64,000 bases of DNA from Trichoderma breve (Eukaryota; Ascomycota; Sordariomycetes; Hypocreales; Hypocreaceae): assembly GCF_028502605.1 (NCBI RefSeq), contig NC_079236.1:4030001-4094000 (forward strand), in the 5' to 3' direction. Position 1 is the first letter of the stretch, and each line of letters begins with the position of its first letter. The notes under the pieces are model-generated. The model made no database searches. It had not been told where the DNA came from and saw nothing but the letters and a program-made list of their open reading frames with translations. The translations under genes were made by a program, and so were the position numbers. Positions 59,714 through 64,000 of this stretch are shown here, one piece after another.

Positions 59714-60998
59714 CGATAGTTGTTGTTGAGGACATGGAAGGGTGGATATGTTAGAACTTGGATTGACAAGTGGGAGATATGGAAATTAAAATTAAAACAT
59801 AATGACAAGTATTGACAAATATTTATTGGCCATTCGGGGTCTGCGATTCTATCATGCGCACTTCCACCGCCGAAGAGGATTCTTGGGTCCACGCACTTCC
59901 CACTTCCCGTGTCACTGACCAACAGCCTTACCTGAGCAAGTTTAGTCGCATTAGCCTTATGAAGAAAAGGGTGAGATGCAGCGACAACTGGCTTTGAAAC
60001 CAACACTCCACAAGGCCCTAGTTGATCTCGCTGGCATCGGACCATTCTGGCCTTTGTATCCCATTGGTCAGCGGTAATTAGGCATTTGTGGCCAAGGCAG
60101 CACTCTTTGGTTCGGCAACCCCGGCCTGACGCGGCCGTTTCAGAACGTCGGATCATCGCGTTGGACACAAGCATACCACAATCCTAATCCTTCAGCGACG
60201 GGGTTCGAAAGGGCGGGAAAAAGCTGAGGGTCTTATGGTCTTAGGCTTTAAGACTACGTGCTTAAAACCGAAGTGCAAATTGAAAAGCACCAGTCTCAAC
60301 ACTGCTCAGAGCAGGTGGATAGTTCTTCCACTGTCTATCTTTCTAACAAACACTCGATAGATTCATCTGAAATAACTCGGAAGTATCAATTGCTATGTCA
60401 GCTTTTTTCAAGGCATGCATATACCATATGGAGATGATGCATTTCTGATCAGCACTTGACAGTATATATCGTAATTTTCCAACTCCTAAAGTTCATGCTT
60501 CCCTCCTCTTGGTACTATCTCTCTTGTCGAGCTTGACAACGAAACAAGAGATGCTTACGAAACCCTTGTAGAGAATAAATGACTCACAATAATAACTAAA
60601 CAAACTAGTGAGAACCCTTGCCAAGAGCACAGATCTATGACGGACAAATTACAAGCAACTTCCAACCTCTACTGGCATTCAAATGCTGGTTCTCGTCTTA
60701 TTACACCGCTGTCTCAGCCTATTGGAATTCGTTGTCGACAGGCTAACTCCTTTTTAACACGCGCTAAAATGTTTTCTAACAAGTTCAACACTTCGGCATC
60801 AAGACGCTTAGAAATACAAAGCTGGACTGAGACACAAACCTAACTAGCAAGGGCTGCTCTCAATAGCTCAGAGGATATCGAAAATAGCCGTAGTATCGTT
60901 ATCTGTGCGACGTTATATCATATCTGCATGCAAATCAAGACAAGCTGCGCACCAGGAAACTCGCCTAAAATGTGTTACGTATCAAAGAGCAATTAGCA
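59714..60998. other. intergenic region
   Basis: 1.28 kb. A 158-codon minus-strand frame overlaps the bZIP leader but shows no domain; treated as chance. No RNA gene found. Confidence 0.45.
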
Positions 60999-61640
60999 TT
61001 ACATAAAGCCGGACAAAGCATCATCCAGACGAGTAGCCTCCTTGAGCGGAACCGATTCACCCTTTCTCGATAGCCCAACCTTGTTATGCCAAACAACTTT
61101 CATGCCAGCGTTTGTTGCGCCCTCAACATCTCCTGCGCTGCCTGCAACAAACAATGCCTCCTGGGACTGAACACCCATCTTCGTCAAGATAGCCTGGTAG
61201 GCTTGTTCGGTAGGCTTGTAAAAGCCGCTCTCTTCTGCGGTGACAATAGAGTCGAATTTTCCAACTATATCCGCGGCAATAGTTCCCAGACGTTTCGAAC
61301 AATTGGTAACTACGCCGAGTTTATAACCTCGCAGTCTCAACTGCTCCAACACTTGGGCATCTTCGGGCCATGGCTGCAGTTTGTCCCAGTTTTCCAACAA
61401 CGTTCTTGGAGCTGATTCAGGCAAGCCAACGTCCTTTGCAGCCTGATGAACGAGCTGCTCATACGGGATGTAAGCGCCAGTGCTGAATGTCAGCTCTAAA
61501 TAGCGTGCACGCCAAATTCGTCCCTCTGCTGCGGTTGCGGACGGCGTGGACGCATCCCACAGACTCCAAGAATCCAACAGGGCGGTAAGGAGGTCGAATA
61601 TAATCACTCTTGGTCTCCAGCTCGGTGATGAAGGCGTCAT
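60999..61640 (-). CDS. HAD-superfamily hydrolase (2-haloacid dehalogenase-like)
   Basis: Single-exon gene, 213 residues from ATG 61640. The frame extends 12 nt further but without an ATG. HAD motifs are in order: VIIFDLLTALLDSW (nucleophile Asp; the second Asp of DxD is not conserved, as in dehalogenase-like HADs), VVTNCS (motif II), GFYKPTEQAYQ (motif III lysine) and FVAGSAGDVEGATNAGMKVVW (motif IV). Proteins of this build are annotated as L-2-haloacid dehalogenase-like but many act on phosphorylated or other small acids. It is divergent from the PLP enzyme gene 500 bp away, which suggests joint regulation. Confidence 0.87.
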   Translation of the reverse strand: MTPSSPSWRPRVIIFDLLTALLDSWSLWDASTPSATAAEGRIWRARYLELTFSTGAYIPYEQLVHQAAKDVGLPESAPRTLLENWDKLQPWPEDAQVLEQLRLRGYKLGVVTNCSKRLGTIAADIVGKFDSIVTAEESGFYKPTEQAYQAILTKMGVQSQEALFVAGSAGDVEGATNAGMKVVWHNKVGLSRKGESVPLKEATRLDDALSGFM

Positions 61641-62133
61641 GATGATGGACAATTTGTCACGTATGATGAATTGGGATAAGATATTGGTTAACGTGGGAGG
61701 CCGTCGACTCTATGGACTCATATGAGCAAGACTCACCTTATATATACGACTTGTACTCGTTATGAAGAATACGGGTTTCTAAGCTCAAGGCGTTGCTTCT
61801 GTGGCTTATGTCCCGTCTTTTCTTTGGACCAACGGTAGCACGCACCCCACTGATGCTAAATTCGTGTCCAAGTCGCAGCCGCACACCTCATCCGGAATAG
61901 CCGCAGCTATCATGGATACCCGGTCCCTGATGTCGCACCCTCGCACTCTTTTTGGTTGACGCTTTTATTTCGCATTCAGCTAGTAAACGGCCCTGAGAGC
62001 AGAAGAGACTGCAAGTCCAGGCTATAAGAAGTGCGTGCACGGCAGTGAACTGACAAATCGAAGGCTCTCTTATGAACAACTCCAAGTGCAGTCAGTTATT
62101 CGTTCAACAGCCAATTCATTGTACTTCTTCAAA
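61641..62133. promoter_or_regulatory. divergent promoter HAD / PLP enzyme
   Basis: 493 bp shared upstream region of two divergent genes. A TATATATACG stretch lies near 61739. No repeats found. Confidence 0.45.
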
Positions 62134-63601
62134 ATGGAAACGACAAGCCAAATTTTACAGACAGCGGGTGATTTTCGACAACACTATGTCGGAAAACATA
62201 TCACACAACTGCCGAAGCCGGCTTTGGTACTAGACAAGGCCAAAATGCATCGGCACTGCAAATCTCTACTAGATGCTGTAGAGTATTTAGGTGTAGACTT
62301 TCGGGCCCATGTCAAGACACACAAGGTAGATACAGTTGCTCTTTCCCCAATATTCCAAACTCCCAGAGCTGATATTGGAACGATAGACTCTGGAAGGAGT
62401 TCGCCTGCAAGCTGGGGAAGGGAACAAAGATGTTCGACTCGTAGCATCAACCGTTGCTGAAATTGAGTTTCTACAACCGTTGTTACACGAATTTATGGAA
62501 AGTGGCCGCCAGGTCAATGTCCTTTACGGCATCCCTTTGCCACCCTCCCAGGTTGACCGCCTGGCAGCTATCGGTCGGCGGCTGGGTCAAGGCACCATTT
62601 CTGTCATGATTGATCACGTATCCCAGCTCAGTCATGTGGTTCGCTTTGCAGAGCAAGCCTCTTTTCCAGCTGGAGTCTACTTGAAGGTCGACACAGGCTA
62701 CCACCGAGCAGGCCTACCTCCTTCAGGTCTCAACAAGGACGACTTGGTTTCAAGGCTGATTAACCTTGACAATGAAGGCAAAATAAACTTCATTGGGCTT
62801 TACTCGCACAGTAGTCTCAGCTACAATGACTCCACCGCCAAGCAAGCAATGGCCAATCTCGGAGGCGAACTCACCGGCTGTCTTGATGCGCTCGAAAAAA
62901 ATGCGCACCTGTTCTCGAGTGACAAAGAAATAACCATCAGTGTCGGAGCCTCGCCGCAGGTAACTTCAATAGAGAACTTGGTTGTGGTTGAGGGAGTATT
63001 ATTAGAGGACGCCGAGAATTTGCGACAGACTTTGCACAAGGTCGTGACCGAAAGACACTGTGGATTTCGCACCAAACTTGAACTTCACGCTGGTGTATAC
63101 TCTCTGCTCGATGTTCAACAGTTTTCTACGCATTCCCGAGCTCACCTAGGAGACTACGAGGATGAGATAGCCATCTCTGTCATGGCAGAAGTCTGCAGCG
63201 TTTATAACGATGGCGAGCGGCAGCAACCTGAAGCTTTACTTGCAGTTGGAGTGTTGGGATTGGGACGTGAGCCTTGTGCGGCATATGAGGGATGGGGAAT
63301 TATCGATCGTGACGCTTATTCTCCTGATACGCCGAATCTTGATCGCCGACTGATCGTGAAGCGGGTGAGTCAGGAACACTGCATTGTGTCCTGGGGGCTT
63401 ACCAAGGGACATGACGATGAAAATTCTCAACAACCCATACCCTTAGAGGTAGGCCAGACGGTTCGCATTTATCCGAATCATGCTTGTATTACCGGAGCCT
63501 TGTATGGTTGGTATTATGTAGTCGATTCATCAGAGGACGGGCACCGAGTTGTAGATGTTTGGGAAAGGGCAAACGGGTGGAAAATGCCAATTGCTATGTA
63601 G
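62134..63601 (+). CDS. D-serine dehydratase / D-threonine aldolase-like PLP enzyme
   Basis: Fold-type III PLP enzyme of the DSD1 family, which deaminates D-serine or cleaves D-threonine-type substrates. Exons 62134-62325 and 62387-63601 (61-bp intron) give 468 residues. The Schiff-base lysine region LGVDFRAHVKTHK ends exon 1 and continues TLEGVRLQAGEG. STVAEIE, KVDTGYHRAG and SVGASPQ are family landmarks. The C-terminal NHACIT provides the His and Cys of the zinc site known in eukaryotic D-serine dehydratases. ATG 62134 was chosen because the upstream in-frame part is not family-like. Flanked by a HAD gene (divergent) and a RidA-type gene (convergent), which removes reactive enamine/imine products of such dehydratases. 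Exact substrate unknown. Confidence 0.9.
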
Positions 63602-63738
63602 TATTTATACCTATCATTTGCACGGAAACAATGAAATATTTTTTTTATATAAACCGTCTACCGTCGTTATGCTACAAATATTACTTATGGATCCTACCGA
63701 CGTGAACCACCAATATCCACAGCGCAACCAAAAGTCAG
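63602..63738. terminator. convergent 3' flanks
   Basis: 137 bp between two convergent stops. AT-rich; no defined hairpin. Confidence 0.4.
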
Positions 63739-64000
63739 TCAGCCATCCTTAACTACAGCAACGCACTTGATCTCAATATCCGAGCCATAGGGCAGTTCCT
63801 TCACGGCAACACAGCTTAAAAATAATCGTTTTAGAATGCGTAACATTAGAGGCCATTATAAACTCACGTGCGTGCAGGCTTGAGGTCTCCCCAGTATGTT
63901 TTGTAGGGGACAGACAACTCATCCGCGTCGAGGATATTGGTCAAAAATACCGTGACCTCCACTACGCCCTCCAGGCTAGAATTAGCCTGCTGAAGAATAG
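63739..64000 (-). CDS. RidA (YjgF/L-PSP) family protein, 5' end outside window
   Basis: C-terminal part of an enamine/imine deaminase of the Rid family. Exons: beyond 64000 to 63868 and 63814-63739, with a 53-bp intron (GTGAGT...TTTTAAG). The visible sequence ILQQANSSLEGVVEVTVFLTN, VPYKTYWGDLKPARTCVAV and SDIEIKCVAVVKDG follows the Rid pattern: a VxxVTVFLT strand, the conserved ParT-C region holding the active-site Arg, and the final IEI-x-CVAV strand. Convergent with the D-amino-acid enzyme 137 bp away. Rid proteins hydrolyse 2-aminoacrylate-type intermediates released by PLP dehydratases, so a joint role is plausible. Confidence 0.88.

Noticed and set aside
59698..60174. 158-codon frame upstream of the bZIP gene
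   Set aside because: No recognisable domain, and it overlaps the bZIP start in another frame.
60180..60225. GGGTTCGAAAG resembling a tRNA T-arm
   Set aside because: The flanking stem does not pair and no other tRNA arms are found.

Overview
The window is nuclear DNA of a filamentous ascomycete. Almost every gene is broken by short introns (about 51-150 bp) with GTRNGT donors, CTAAC/CTAAT-like branch sites and AG acceptors. The gene families (fungal NLR, GH75 chitosanase, iterative PKSs, UstYa proteins, Zn2Cys6 and bZIP regulators) are typical of Sordariomycetes. The PKS locus matches what I remember of the tricholignan A (tln) pathway of Trichoderma harzianum, so a Hypocreales/Trichoderma-type genome is my best guess. 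Species is not provable from the sequence alone.

Layout. 1-12.4 kb: end of a sugar MFS transporter, a secreted GH75 chitosanase, a 1529-residue Goodbye-NACHT-TPR-zinc finger NLR and a secreted beta-propeller protein. 13-50.3 kb: a polyketide locus with a PRISE-type reductase, an O-methyltransferase, a psi-ACP-methyltransferase, an HSL-type hydrolase, an atypical SDR, an AflR-type regulator, a non-reducing PKS (SAT-KS-AT-PT-ACP), an FAD monooxygenase, a psi-ACP-thioesterase, a highly reducing PKS and an ABCC transporter. 51.5-57 kb: a second, compact system with a secreted precursor of eight Kex2-bounded copies of one peptide plus three UstYa-family (DUF3328-type, HxxHC) membrane proteins. This is the minimal composition of a dikaritin/cyclic-peptide RiPP cluster. 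59-64 kb: a small bZIP protein, then a HAD hydrolase, a D-serine dehydratase/D-threonine aldolase-like PLP enzyme and a RidA-type deaminase (cut by the window end), which look like an amino-acid or imine catabolic group.

How the PKS genes fit together (inference built on family knowledge). The hrPKS would make a reduced acyl starter that the SAT domain of the nrPKS loads. The nrPKS extends and cyclises it, but ends after one intact ACP. The missing C-methyltransferase and thioesterase are separate proteins, each carrying an N-terminal degenerate ACP whose phosphopantetheine serine is Thr. The monooxygenase and O-methyltransferase would tailor the aromatic product. The hrPKS's own CMeT region has lost its SAM motif, so C-methylation probably comes from the trans enzyme. 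The ABCC transporter carries an apparent one-base deletion in its second membrane domain.

Exon boundaries were placed by hand from splice consensus and reading frame; none is backed by transcript data.
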